A stretch of DNA of 64,000 nucleotides from Aedes albopictus (Eukaryota; Arthropoda; Insecta; Diptera; Culicidae): contig NC_085138.1 of the NCBI RefSeq assembly GCF_035046485.1, forward strand, positions 87,655,228 to 87,719,227, read 5' to 3'. The notes under the pieces were generated by a model, which had not been told where the DNA came from, did no database searches, and worked only from the letters and a program-made list of their open reading frames with translations. Positions 43,851 to 55,850 of this stretch are shown here, in pieces. Each line of letters starts with the position of its first letter. Within the stretch, counting starts at the first letter, position 1. A program made the translations under genes and the position numbers.

Positions 43851-44330
43851 CGGTGAATGCTTTTTTTTAGGAATCTGAAAAAAAAAATTGAAAATTTGAT
43901 TAAAAATAAATGGAAATTGCTTCAATATTGCGCCTTATTAGGAACTATTCCGGGGATACATACCTTTCAATGAATTATTAATATTTCATTCATTATTATT
44001 TCGATAAAGAATTTATCTCTTTTTTTCGGAATTTACATAGAAAGAATATGCTTACAGGATTTCCTTAATCCTCTTCGTGGATTAGCTGAACTACATCCCG
44101 CTGACACAGTGCACGCCCAGCGTGCCTTTCTGGGCTTTTATGGCCCCAATGCACGACTAGGGTTATAATATTTCACCAATAATTCCTGTCAATTTATTTA
44201 AACGACTGTTTCTCCAGAGATTTCTTCAGAGATTCCGTCAGAAGGTACACGGGTTTCTTCAATAATTCCTCCTGGGATTCCTTAATAGAATCTTTCGTAA
44301 GGACTTACTTTACCGATCAGGCTAAGACCG
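43851..44330. other. Non-coding AT-rich interval with GGAATTCC-type remnants
   Basis: No gene. The last 120 bp contain pyrimidine-form array remnants (CAGAGATTTCTTCAGAGATTCC). Confidence 0.45.
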
Positions 44331-44393
44331 GGGTGGCCTCTGCTGTACATAGTAGCCGCTTCCATTCACTCGGTCCATGGCTGTTTGTCTCCA

Positions 44394-44612
44394 GTTTTTT
44401 TTTTTTTTTAAAAAGACACGGACACGTTCAATGCTTCCAGTGAGCTTTTCGCTCTTTGAAGGAAGCACGACACTAGACAACGGACTAGCATGCAACGCCC
44501 AGTGGCACAGCCGAAAACTTTTCCTGACAGCTGCGGCGGGAATCTAACCCGCGCTCCTCAGCACGATGCGACTAAGAGTTTGGTGACCCTAGCCACACGA
44601 CCACGGAGCCGC
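44394..44612 (-). mobile_element. tRNA-derived SINE in the RTE 3' region (antisense)
   Basis: On the minus strand: GGCTCCGTGGTCGTGTGGC (A-box region), then a B-box-like GCGGGTTAGATTCCCGC at 44537-44553, an unrelated body and an A-rich tail (T-run at 44396-44410 on the plus strand). The spacing between boxes suggests a long-variable-arm tRNA (Leu or Ser) ancestor. No clean target duplication was found. Confidence 0.65.
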
Positions 44613-45702
44613 ACGACGAGAGTTCCGCACTCTGCGTAGGGTCCTCCACTTGGTCGACCCACCAAGCTCGCTGCGCTCCACTTCTTCTTGTACCGGTCGG
44701 ATGACTCTCGAGAACCATTTTAGTAGAGTTGCTATCCGACATCCTGATGACGTGACCCGCCCACCGTAGCCTCCCGATTTTCGCGGTATGGACGATGGTT
44801 GGTTCTCTCAGCAGCTGATGCAGCTCGTGGTTCATTCGCCTTCTCCAAGTCCCGTCCTCCATCTGCACTCCGCCGTAGATGTTACGCAACACCTTCCGTT
44901 CGAAAACTCCAAGGGCGCGTTGGTCCTCTGCACGTAGGGTCCATGTTTCGTGCCCATAGAGGACGACCGGTCTAATCAACGTTTTGTAGATGGTTAACTT
45001 CGTGTTACGGCGAACTTTATTCGATCGTAGAGTTCTGCGGAGTCCAAAGTAAGAACGATTTCCTGCCACAATGCGCCTCGGAATTTCTCTGCTGGTGTCG
45101 TTGTAGGCGGTCACCAGTGAGCCCAAGTACACGAATTCTTCAACCGCCTCGATTTCATCACCGTCGATATGAATTCGGGGTGGCGGGCGCGGTGATTCCT
45201 CCCTGGAGCCCTTTGCCATCTTGTACTTTGTCTTCGACACATTAATGACTAATCCGATTCGCCTGGCTTCACTCTTTAGTCGGATGTACGTTTCCGCCAT
45301 CGTCTCAAATTTACGAGCAATAATATCAATATCATCGGCGAAACCAAGCAGCTGAACGGACTTCGTGAAAATCGTCCCACTCGTGTTTATCCCCGCTCTC
45401 CTTATTACACCCTCTTAAGCAATGATGAACAGCAAGCACGAAAGACCATCACCTTGCCGTAGCCCTCTGCGAGATTCGAAGGGACTCGAGAGTGTCCCTG
45501 ATACTCGAATTACGCACATCACTCGATCCATCGTCGCCTTGATCAATCGTATCAGTTTATCCGGGAATCCGTATTCGTGCATAATCTGCCATAGCTGTTC
45601 TCGATCAATTGTATCGTACGCCGATTTGAAATCGATGATCAAGTGATGTGTGGGCACGTTGTATTCGCGGCATTTCTGCAACACCTGGCGGATGGCGAAC
45701 AA
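44613..45702 (-). pseudogene. RTE ORF, RT palm to C-terminal domain
   Basis: It continues the reverse transcriptase: LFAIRQVLQKCREYNVPTHH, DFKSAYDTIDREQLW (catalytic Asp), GLRQGDGLSCLLF, then an in-frame TAA (45412-45414) replacing a Leu. The catalytic FADDIDIIARKFETMAETY follows in the same frame. The C-terminal part includes VEEFVYLGSLVT, YKTLIRPVVLYGHETWTL and IGRLRWAGHVIRM. The end is overwritten by the SINE, so residues after SAELSS are SINE-derived. Confidence 0.8.
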
Positions 45703-46976
45703 CTAGTCCGTTGTAGCGCCTTCACCCATGAATCCAGCCTGATATTGCCCCACGAACTCTCTTGCAATCGGTGATAGACGGCGGCATAAAATTTGAGAGA
45801 GTATCTTGTAGGCAGCGCTCAGTAGTGTGATCGCGCGATAGTTCCCGTTATCCAACTTGTCGCCCTTTTTGTAGATGGGACACACGATACCTTCTATCCA
45901 TTTATCCGGTAATACTTCCTCCACCCAAATCTTGCTAATGACCCAGTGTAGTGCTCTCACCAGTGTTTTTCCACCGTATTTTAGAAGCTCGCTTGGTAGT
46001 TGATCTGCTCCAGCGGCTCTGTTGTTTTTCAACCGGCCTACCTCCTCCTCAATCTCTTGGAGGTCAGGGGCCGGAAGTCTTTCGTCCTGTACACATACTC
46101 CTAGATCTGTTACCACGCCACCTTCGGTACTTGCAACGTCGTCATTGAGGTGCTCATCGTAATGCTGCCGCCACCTCTCGACCACCTCACGCTCGCTCGT
46201 GAGAATATTCCCGTGATTATCTCGGCACATGTCGGCTTGTGACACAAAGCCTCTGCGCGAGCGGTTCAGCTTCGCGTAGAACTTTCGTGTGTCCTTAGCG
46301 CGGTACAGCTCTTCCATCGCTTCGCGATCTCGTTCTTCCTGCTGGCACTTCTTCATCCGAAAGACTGAGTTCTGCCTGTTCCGCGCCTGTTTGTAACGTG
46401 CCTCATTCGCTCTCGTACGGTGTTGCAGCATTCTCGCCCATGCTGCATTCTTCTCGTTTTTCAACTGTTCACATTCGCCGTCGTACCAGTCGTTTCTTTG
46501 ATTCGGAGTCACGAAGCCTAGTGCTGTAGCCGAGGTACTACCTATGGCGGATCGGATGTCTCTCCAGCCATCTTCAAGTGTAGCTGCGCCATGCTGTTCT
46601 TCTGTTGGTAGGGCCACTGCTAACTGCTGCGCGTAGTCTTGAGCCACTTCTACGTTACGCAGCTGCTCGATGTTGAGTCGCGGAGTTCGACTTCGACGTG
46701 TGGTGAAAACTGTCGAAAGTTTTGAGCGCATGGATACAGCGACTAAGTAGTGATCCGAATTTATATTCGCACTGCGGTATGTGCGGACGTTGGTTATATC
46801 CGAGAAGAATTTACCGTCGATTAGAACGTGGTCGATTTGGTTTTCTGTTCGATGGTCGGGTGATCTCCAGGCTGCTTTGTGGATATCTTTGCGGGGGAAG
46901 AAGGTGCTTCGGACTACCATACCACGGGAGGCTGCAAAGTTTACGCATCGCTGGCCGTTATCATTCGATTCATTTC
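45703..46976 (-). pseudogene. RTE ORF, endonuclease end and RT fingers
   Basis: Includes ENQIDHVLIDGKFFSDI and NSDHYLVAVSM (the SDH catalytic end of the AP-endonuclease), a long helical linker, then IVCPIYKKGDKLDNGNYRAI and GEGATTD followed by an in-frame TAG (45703-45705) where GATTDQ would be expected. Upstream of the Met at 46920 the frame extends back through NGQRCVNFAASRG to a frameshift near 46950. Confidence 0.8.
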
Positions 46977-47570
46977 CTATCTTCCTACCTGCGCGTTCAT
47001 GTCACCGACAACGATTTTCACGTCACGCGGCGAGCAACCATCGTATGTTTGCTCTAACTGCGCGTAGAACGCTTCTTTCTCGTCATCAGGTCTCCCTTCG
47101 TGTGGGCAGTGGACGTTGATGATGCTGTAGTTGAAGAAACGGCCCTTAACTCTCAACATGCACATCCTTGCGTTGATCGTCTGCCACCCGATCACACGTT
47201 GTCGCATCTTGCCCAACACAATAAATCCTGTTCCCAATTCATTGGTGGTGCCACAGCTTTGGTAGAAGGTAGCCGCTCGATGCCCGCTTTTGCACACTTT
47301 CTGTCCAGCCCAACAAAGTTCCTGCAACGCCACGATGTCAAAGTTGCGGGGATGTAGTTCGTCGTAGATTATCCTGTCACATCCTGCGAAACCAAGTGAC
47401 TTGCGATTCCATTTCCAAGTTTCCAATCGTAGTCCTCATTTCGTCGCGTGGGTCTTTGCCGATTGTATCGAGTCGAATTTTCTCCTATGTTATTCGCCGG
47501 AGGGCCATCGTGCCAGTTCTGTTTAACGTCCCAACCAACACTGGGACGACCACGCTGACGCACTACCACC
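46977..47570 (-). pseudogene. RTE ORF, N-terminal endonuclease
   Basis: Start of the AP-like endonuclease: a degenerate start region (WKLGNGIASHLVSQD) with a frameshift near 47400, then ALQELCW (metal-binding Glu), FIVLGKMRQRVIGW, IINVHCPHEG and IVVGDMNAQVGR (GDxN motif). Confidence 0.75.
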
Positions 47571-47859
47571 TTGGATCTAGCTGGGCGTGGTGCAGCGTTT
47601 CTTACTCAGCCGCTGGATGCCAGAACAAACGCTGTTTGAGCCGCACCTCCTTGGTGAACAGACGCTCGGATCGTACCTCCTCAATCTAGCTGAAGTCAGA
47701 AGGACAACAGTGCCCAGGCTGCACTACCAGCTGAGCACACAACTCTTAGCTGGCGGTCTATGTCATCGCTTGACCCGTGGAAGCATGAGGTAGGAACTTG
47801 TGAGGACCAGAGCTATATTGGACGCTCTCCTTATCGACTCACCGTTTTGCAGCCCATCT

Positions 47860-50800
47860 TTCGTAAGGAAATTCCCTCAAATATTGCTACATTATATATA
47901 CAGGATTGCTACAGATTTTCGCGCATGCATTCTTTCATGTATTTTTTTCAACGTTTCTTTCAGGAATGTTATCCGAATTTTCTCCAGGAGCCTTTCTTTG
48001 GCATTTATTCAAGAATCTTCTAGAAATTCATTAATAACAACTTTTGGGAATTTCTCCAGAGTTTTCTAAAAAAAAATCCTTCGATGATTTTTAAAAAAAA
48101 AAAAATGCAATTCCAGGAGATCCTTTTTACTGAGATTCTAAAATTCTTTAAGAAATTTCTCCAGGGATATTCTTAAGGAATACAAACTTTTTACCAGGAT
48201 GAGAATGATTTCTTGGAAAACAAACTGAATCATAAATTGCTCCTCCGGTTCCTACAGGTGTTACTGCATATAATCTGGAATTCACTCGATCATTTGCTTA
48301 GAAATTCCTCATAAAAATTCTTAACACATTCTTTTGAAGCTTCTTCCAAAAGTTCCTCCTGAAGTACCTCAAGACACTCCTCCAGAGATTGCTTAGGATT
48401 TCTCTTGGGATTCTTTCAAATAGTTTTCTGGTGACGCTTGAGCAATTTCTCAAAGATTATTTCAGCAACTCTTGCTGAAATCACTCCAGAATCGATTCCT
48501 TGTCATTTTTTCAAAGAATGTTTCTATGGATATCTACATAAAGAAAACCAGTTCATTCAGGTATTCCTTCAAGTATTTCTCCACGAGGGTTTTTTTATTA
48601 TCGTACAAATTGGTACGAAGTTCTTAAAATCTAATGAAATAATTTTCACACATATAATGAACAAAAATTAAATTAAAAAAACCAGGGTCGCCTAATTTTC
48701 CAGGAAACTCCAGTGGAAAACACACATTTTCCCATCTACATGTGATTTTTTTTAAATAAATTCAGAGAACCTTCGTACCAATTTGTACGATAATAAAAAA
48801 AATCAAATTGGCACAAATGTTCCAAATGGAGGATAACGTACCTCTGGAGCCGGCCTTCTGATAATAAAAAAAAAATCCCCACGAAAGCCATTCCTCCAAA
48901 ACATTCATTATGCAGGATTTTCAGAAATATCTTCAGAAATGTTTGTACATTAATCTATCCAGAAATTGCATAAGAAATTCTTTTAAAAGTTCCTACAGTA
49001 TTACCTACAGGGGTTTTTTCCAAAGATTTCTTTAGAAGATGCTCAAAGGATTCCGTAATTATTTTATTCAGAAATTCTACCAGTTCTTTTGTCTGCAGTT
49101 TTAACAGTTCAGATATTTGTAAAGGGAATTCTTCAGAACTTAAGCCATTTTTGCTTGAAATTACTTCTAAAGCTCCTCCAGAGATGACAACAGAGAGACT
49201 TCCTTGATTCATGATGTTTTTTCCAGGAGAACCACTCCAGAAAGTTTTCAAAAATTTCTTCTAGTAATCTCCAGAGGTATACTCAGAAGTTTTATGCGAT
49301 TCTTTCAGATATTCGTCCAATGATTTGTTTGGAAATTCCTTCAGGATTTTTGTCAAGAATTCTTCCAGAAATTTTTGAACAATTACCAGAAGACCTTTGT
49401 ACAACTACTGGAAAAAGATATAATTTCTCCAGGAATTTCTGAAGGAATTCTAGGAGATATTTCTAACGGAACCGCAGTAGCAAAATCTAGAAAAAAAAAA
49501 TCCTTGCTGAAATGTCTGCGGCAATCTCTGGAGGATTTTTTTATGGAAATCCCTGGAGGAATAGCCCAAGGAAGGAACCTTTGAATACAAAAACCGAAGG
49601 AATCTCTGTTGGATGTATATAGAATCTATTAGAGGAAGTTATGAACAACTCCATAGACGAACTTTTGAAGGAACTCGTCGCAAAAGTTCCTGAAGGAATC
49701 CCTACAATTCTAAGGAAGTCACTGGAGATATTAATAAAGAAATCATTGTAGAAATTTTGGAAGCAATCCAGCTTTCAGTTCTGCAAAACCCCTGATGCAA
49801 TTTCTCACAAATTCTTCAGTAGAATCCTTGAAGAAATCTCAGGAAGAATTTCGAATTTATCTTTTGAGAAATATCTGAAAAAATCCTAGGAAAGTTATTA
49901 AAGGAATCCTATAAGAATTTTCTTGAAAACTTCTTGGAATTTTTTTGGTACTATCACTGGAGCAATCCTATAATAATTTTTCTGCAGAATTTTTTGGATG
50001 AGAAGCTTTTAGATCTGTGAATCCAAAACAGTAAAATAATACTTTGAAGAAATTTCTAGGAAGTTTATCTGCATGAACGCCATTAGGAACTTAAGAATTA
50101 GTTCTTCAAGTCATCCTTCAAAGGAGTGCCGGAGAAGTTAATGAGGAAACACATGTGGAAAAGTGTGGAAAAAATCCTTGAGGAATATTTGTATGAACTC
50201 CCGAAGGAACTTTTGGAGCTATTTATGCCTTAACCACTTATTGCAATGATGCAAGAGTCTCTTAATTTTCTGAAGCAACCTCGGGAAGATTTTTTGAAGA
50301 ATCTTTGAAAGAATAACTGAAGGAATCCCTGAAAAAAATTCGAAGACTAATCCCTTGAAGAATTTTTCAAGTGATCCCTGGCAGAGTTTCAGAAGGAAAT
50401 CATGAAAGTCTATATCTTCTTCTTGGAAAAATTTCTGAAGAAATTCTAGAGGGACTATCTGAAGAAAGCCTTTTAGAATTTTTTTAAAGAATTGCTAAAA
50501 GCGTTTCTAAAGCAACCAGGGACGGAAATCCTGGAGAAAATCTACAAGGAATCTATGGAGCAATTTTGAGAGAAATCGATTAAAGGATGAGGAATCCTTT
50601 AATATTTTTTGAAGGAATCTCAAAGAAGATTTCAGGAGGAATCTCCGGGAATATTTCTAATAGAATCCCTGAAAACATTTCTGAAAGAAGAATTTGTAAA
50701 GAAGTCTGAGGAAGAATTAATGAAGATATGCTTAGAGAAATTTCTGGAGGAATCCGTGGAGATTAACTAAAGAAATCCAGCGATTTCGGAAGGAATTCAA

Positions 50801-51110
50801 GGAAGGTTTCATAATGGAGTTTGTTTCTGGGGTAATCGTAGGGGAAACTTTGAAGAAAATTCTGAAGGAAAAATTTTCCAAAGAAATTCTTGGAAGAATT
50901 CCTGAAAGAATTCTCAAAGAAATCTCAGAAGGCGTTTCTAATAGAATTTCTTGAAAATTCCCTGGAAGATTTCCTGATTAAATTTCTGGAGGAATTTTTA
51001 AAGATACCCTTTCTTAATGAATCGTTCGATAAATTTGTGGAGAAATTTCTCAATGAATTTTTGAAGGAATCACAAAAGAATTTCTGGAAAAAAAATTTAG
51101 AAGGAATCCC
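47860..51110. repeat. Degenerate GGAATTCC-type array with polarity switch, second block
   Basis: The same repeat family and arrangement as 31510-34080: the pyrimidine form on the top strand to about 49390 and the purine form from about 49430 to 51105 (CTGAAGGAATC...GGAGGAATT). The block ends in a C-run. The open frames within it (for example 50890-51195) are repeat artefacts. A 30-bp perfect inverted repeat is embedded at 48591-48800. Confidence 0.65.
48591..48800. mobile_element. Stem-loop element with 30-bp perfect inverted repeat
   Basis: The arm TTTTTTATTATCGTACAAAT plus ten more bases (48591-48620) is the exact complement of 48771-48800, around a 150-bp loop. A further partial mirror (GATAATAAAAAAAAAATCCC at about 48859-48878 versus GGGTTTTTTTATTATC) suggests the true right edge is near 48882. 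It is probably a small MITE; no target duplication was identified. Confidence 0.6.
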
Positions 51111-52000
51111 CCCCCCCCCATTACCAACGCTTCATACACTAGACCTACCCCTCCGCCTACCCCTCCCTTGGCACCACTTCTATGCACGGGCCTGACTGTT
51201 TGTCATAATGGCATCAGGGGCGTACAATTTCGTTTCAATGATACACTTTCATGCAACATTTGAATGAGTCACTTCAAGTGTTTCATACATTTTTCTAATG
51301 ACTCGGTAGTTAAAAAAAACTTTTCCACTCATCGTAGCACTCGGTAGTCTCCCACCCGGTATCATTGCTTGTGCTTCACCCGTCAGAGCATTAGTGTCTC
51401 ACTGGTGCGCGCTAGTCTCTCAATGGTCACGGGCGCCGGTTAATTGGATTTAAGTGGTCGAATTTGTTATCCTCTTTCATAAAACATAATTATCATTCTA
51501 TTGGCGTGCACCACTATTTAAAAATGTGGTTTAAATAGTGTTTTTAGCATGTTGAAGTATTTCAATGACTCATAAATGAAACGAAAATCCAAGTGTATCA
51601 TCCCATGTTTCATACACACTTGTTTCTGTAGCAGCAACGAACGAGTGTGTTGCTGGGTGAGAGATGAAGCATCACAGCAATCCGTTCGCATGGGAAACGA
51701 TTTGCTACAGCCGTCGTACGTCATGTTTTCCTTTCGAAATTGCACGACCCTGAATGGCATTGTAGTCCAACATTGCTCCAAGGTTACCATGATTCACGTT
51801 GTGTTGGTCATTTGTTGGGCTTGTTTGGCCAAATATTTGTCATATCCAATGGGACCTTAACTCAGAATTACTCCGGATTACCTCTAGAAAAAATCCTCCT
51901 GAGGTGTCTTCTGGATTTCTTCAGAAAATCTTCCTGGGATCCACTAGAAAGTTATTGAGGAGTTTCTTCAAGAATGCCCCCAATAAACGTTGTTTGTAGT
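51111..52000. other. Non-coding interval
   Basis: No supported gene; open frames over 51518-51999 are short, overlapping and without motifs. The last 130 bp resemble the GGAATTCC-type array in pyrimidine form. Confidence 0.45.
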
Positions 52001-53334
52001 CAGGGCCGGATTTAAGGGGGGCCAGGGGGGCCATGGCCCCGGGCCCCCACATTTCAGGGGCCCCCACAAAATCCCACTTTACGAATAAAAAAGTAAAACA
52101 AAAAAAAACGACTGAGTACCAAAAAAAAAACAGAAGATAGAGGGATACAATGTTCGAAATAATTTTTAGTTTTAAGGGAGAGAAAAAAACGTGTTCCGCC
52201 AAAGGGCTAACAAAATCGGGTCACTAATGTACTACCTACTTGTGAAATGTGATACATTGTGGTTCTTATTTGAAGGACTGCAGCTCTCGAAGCTCCTCCA
52301 AAACATGTTAAAACTTTTTGTTTGAACTAGTCAATCTTGTGAAATTGACCATAATATTTTATTGGAAATCCTGAAAAAAAAAACATCGCTTGAACTGTAG
52401 ATTAACTCATAAACTTTGTAGAATGTATACTTGAAAAGTTCCTGCTGTATATTCTCGTTTATTTCTGTCGAAAATTTTAGACATGTTTTGGAAGAATTTT
52501 CCAGGAATTCCTAATAGATCTGCAGCAATATATTCTTGTTTTATTTATTTTTGGAAACATTCGGAAAGTTCATTGGAATAATATGGGGTTCTTGAAACAT
52601 TTCTTCACTTAAGATGTAATTTATGACGAACTCCCGACAAAATCCATAGATTTCTTGAGGACATTGCAAAAGAAATTTGGGGAGAAATCCCTATAAAATC
52701 TGAAAACACTTCAAACATTTTACAAACAATTTTTGTAAAAATCAGTTTATGAAGGTTTTCTAGAAGTTTCACAGGACATTCTATAAGAAATGAAGTTAGG
52801 AATTACATAAGAAACTTCGGCTGGATTTTCGCAAAAAAAAAATAACAGTCTCTATTCGAATTCCCCCTAAAAAGACAAAATTTCTATTGCATTATGAAGT
52901 TTCCCCAGAAGTTGATTTCAGAATTTTGTCGGATTTTTTTCGGTAAGTCGCCATAGAATCCTCTGGCAGCCACGTTAGTTTTTTTTCTGCTTAAGCTCCA
53001 CACAAAAAAACATGGTAGTCGACCATGAACTCACAAAAACTACCCCAGCAGATGCGTCACAAAATTTACTAGAAATTTTCCAAAGATGTTTGCTATACAT
53101 TTCTCTAAAGACTCTGATACGAATTACGACTAACTCTAAAGCAACGACCAAAATCTCAAAAAAATATTTTTCTTTATATAATTTCTTCAAATTTTTCCAC
53201 AACGACATTAGTACTTATAAGAATTAATAATATTTTTGCAGTTTTTTATCGTATATAAGCAAAAATATACCCCTGGAAATGGGGCCCCCAAAACACTGTG
53301 GCCCCGGGCCCCCACATTTGTAAATCCGGCCCTG
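52001..53334. mobile_element. hAT-type non-autonomous element, 1334 bp
   Basis: Terminal inverted repeat CAGGGCCGGATTTA, typical of hAT ends, with flanks TTTGTAGT (51993-52000) and TCTGTAGT (53335-53342), an 8-bp duplication with one mismatch. Both subterminal zones carry GGCCCCGGGCCCCCACATTT in the same orientation on the top strand. The 1.2-kb interior is AT-rich and shows no transposase. Confidence 0.8.
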
Positions 53335-53342
53335 TCTGTAGT

Positions 53343-54248
53343 TTCTGCAGACATTTCACAATGGTCCTTAAGTTGAATTTAAGTGGAAAAATATTTACAC
53401 CTAAACTATTAGTTTAAGCTATACGCTGTGTTCCGGAAAGTTTTTTCATATGTTTTGAACATTTTTTTTTCTATAATGTGAAATAAGGGTGGTCCAAATG
53501 GTTCTCAAAATCAAAATGTCAACTTTTCATTGTTTGCATATAGAGCGGCAAAGTGTTCTACAAAGTTGAAAAACAATCAATTATGAACAACTTTGCCGAA
53601 TAAACCATATTGCTATCTCTTATGGTTTGAGAAATATTATATTTTTAAGAAAAAAAATAGGGTGATATCTGAAAAAAGTTATCTTTTGATAACTTTTTAT
53701 ATTGCTGTGTGCGTTCAAGATGCAAACGGTGCCCAAATGCGCTTCAAACGCGGTAACACATGTTACCAAAGGCAACGTAGCAACCATAGCCAATATCACC
53801 GCCAACCTAGGATTCGAAAGCTCCCACTGACATCGGGTTACTTGTTAGAAAATCTTACCGCATTTGGTGCTCCCGCATTTGATATTTGCATTTTGAATGC
53901 ACACATCAATACATTGATTTTTCGCAAAATCTCTGTTCTGAGCAGTTTTACTGCATTTAATGTGCAACATTTTTTTCAAAGACAACAAAGTTCTATGTAT
54001 ATCCTCAATTTGGCAAGTTATCCGTGCCTTTCTTCTATAAATGGCATATTTTTAACCCTCTAATACCCAACCCCGCCCTTAGACGCGGTATAGTTTGAGC
54101 ATTTTTGTAATTTTTGTTTCGTGGAAAATTAAAGTTTTTATATTTTTGGCTGATACTTAGGACTGTTCTGTATATCTCAAAATGGTTTTTGGTGTATTTT
54201 AAAACGTATTTACATTTTTTTTAAATCATTGGAAAAAAGATGTTTTAC
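53343..54248. other. Non-coding interval with dispersed-repeat remnants
   Basis: Similar short stretches occur near 13885-14200 (CACAATGGTCC..., TTCTACAAAGTTGAA). The 156-codon open frame at 53593-54063 has no recognisable domain and is not called. Confidence 0.4.
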
Positions 54249-55310
54249 CTAGGGGCGGGACAGCGTCTAATACTGACTCTAATACTGTCGAATAAATATT
54301 AATGTCCTAATCTTAACCGTCCACCGCTACATTTTTTGGATAGTATGCCATGACTTTCCATGTCACAACTAACTGTCACGTAGGCGAGAAGAAGAAATAC
54401 GGTTTGCCCGTGGTTTTCTGCAATTTCTTTCAGTTAAAAATTTCTTAATTTCTGTTTTTTTGTTTTAGCTGTGAAACAATCTGAGCAGCAACTTGAATCA
54501 TCGGGGATGAGGCTGTACTTAGGGGCAACAAAAGACACGGCTTCGTCAAATTGGTCGAGGAAACACTTTTATAACTGTTTGTTGTTAAGTTGGATATTCA
54601 ATGAATAGAGAAAACATTGTGTAGGTATGACGGTGCGTTTTTCATTTTTACCAATGAAGCAGCTCAGATTTGTTTATCCGAAGTGTTTTAAGCGGCTGGT
54701 TCCAGGCTATTCAGCCAAGCCCATCGAATATTGAATAACGAATACTTTCCGGTTGTGTGACCTAGGTGTTGTATCAAATCTTCAGATTGGAACGGATAGA
54801 ATACATAAGCCACGAACAAACTTTTGCATAATAGGCGTACGTACCGTCGCTATCAATTTGGTGATCATGTCTACCAGCCATATGTCCAGAGATCATTCTC
54901 TTGATATGAGAAGCACGATCCGAAACGGCACCGAAATCTACCAATTACTTATTTCTCTATTGGTATTATATACTGCTGATTTATTTATTCATACAATATT
55001 ATTTACTACGATATAGCAAAGATGTCCGATTCATAATAGCCCATTGACACTTTTTTTCAATTTATTTTGTTGTCATTCCATATTGATGCTGTTTAATTGG
55101 CGTGGCTTACTTAGTTCAAACATGGTTTGGCTCTGGGATTAATATTTCCTAATACTTCTAATAGGGCACTGCATTGTTTTGATTTTGTATGGGATTTTGA
55201 CGTTTCGTGGCCTTGTTGTTTACAAAATATCTGTAAGAGTGAAAAAGAAGGAGAGAATTTCGTGCAGTGCCCTATACCGCTAATCAATATTAGAGTTGTC
55301 CCGCCCCTAG
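54249..55310. mobile_element. Putative TIR DNA element with 8-bp duplication, 1062 bp
   Basis: CTAGGGGCGGGACA at 54249-54262 is the exact complement of TGTCCCGCCCCTAG at 55297-55310. Flanks are TGTTTTAC (54241-54248) and TGTTTTAG (55311-55318), a 7-of-8 match. This fits hAT or P superfamilies. The interior open frame (54753-55016) has no recognised motif. Confidence 0.6.
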
Positions 55311-55318
55311 TGTTTTAG

Positions 55319-55659
55319 TTACTTTTCAGAAGTCATTGTTTATTCTGTATTGATTCGCTACAATGAAAATATTTGAAATTTTTCTCAAATCATTCTATTC
55401 TAGTTTAATAGTTTAAGGGAGTCGAATACACTCTAGAATTATTTTACTTAAAATTACACGGAAAACAAAATTTTCCATGAAAAAAAATAAAAATATTTCA
55501 ACAATAACCATAAAATCTCGAAATGTTTCCATCTCAAAAAATCCTTACCCCAAATGGGCTTCCAGGAAAAATATGAAAGTGTAGGGATGTTTAAAAATAA
55601 AAGTAAGAAAAATCAAGAACCGAAATTCACGAAATCGAGAATTAAAAAGAATCACCTTC
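55319..55659. other. Non-coding AT-rich interval
   Basis: No feature recognised apart from the left target duplication of the SINE (55648-55659). Confidence 0.5.
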
Positions 55660-55838
55660 GAGGAGTGGACCTGGTGTGATGGTTAGAACACTTGGCTATC
55701 ACGCCGAGGACCTGGTATCGAATCCCACTCCCGACAAACTCACAAAATGTGGGGTTTTCCTTCGGAAGGGAAGGAAAGCGTGGGTCCCGAGATGAACAAG
55801 CTTAGGGCTAAAAATCTCGTTAACACAGATAAAAAAAA
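55660..55838 (+). mobile_element. tRNA-derived SINE
   Basis: A-box region TGGTGTGATGGTTAGAA at 55672-55688 and B box GGTATCGAATCCC at 55714-55726, followed by a short body and an A-run. Flanking AGAATCACCTTC (55648-55659) and AGAATCATCTTC (55839-55850) form a 12-bp target duplication with one mismatch. It is a different family from the SINEs at 30368 and 44394. Confidence 0.85.
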
Positions 55839-55850
55839 AGAATCATCTTC

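Larger units (their letters stand above)
44331..47830 (-). mobile_element. RTE-clade non-LTR retrotransposon (JAM1-like), antisense, decayed
   Basis: Near full-length single-ORF element. The 5' UTR is about 47830-47570, followed by an AP-endonuclease, reverse transcriptase and C-terminal region, with a short 3' end near 44331. A SINE lies in the 3' part (about 44394-44612). The ORF has a frameshift between endonuclease and RT and two in-frame stops. RTE rather than CR1 or L2 is inferred from the GLRQGDGLSCLLF palm motif and the short 3' end. JAM1 is the Aedes reference for the clade. Confidence 0.75.

Noticed and set aside
50890..51195. 101-codon frame ending in a proline-rich tail
   Set aside because: Repeat-array translation running into a C-run and ordinary sequence; no start or domain support.
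53593..54063. 156-codon open frame
   Set aside because: No recognisable domain, no paralog in the window, and it overlaps dispersed-repeat remnants.
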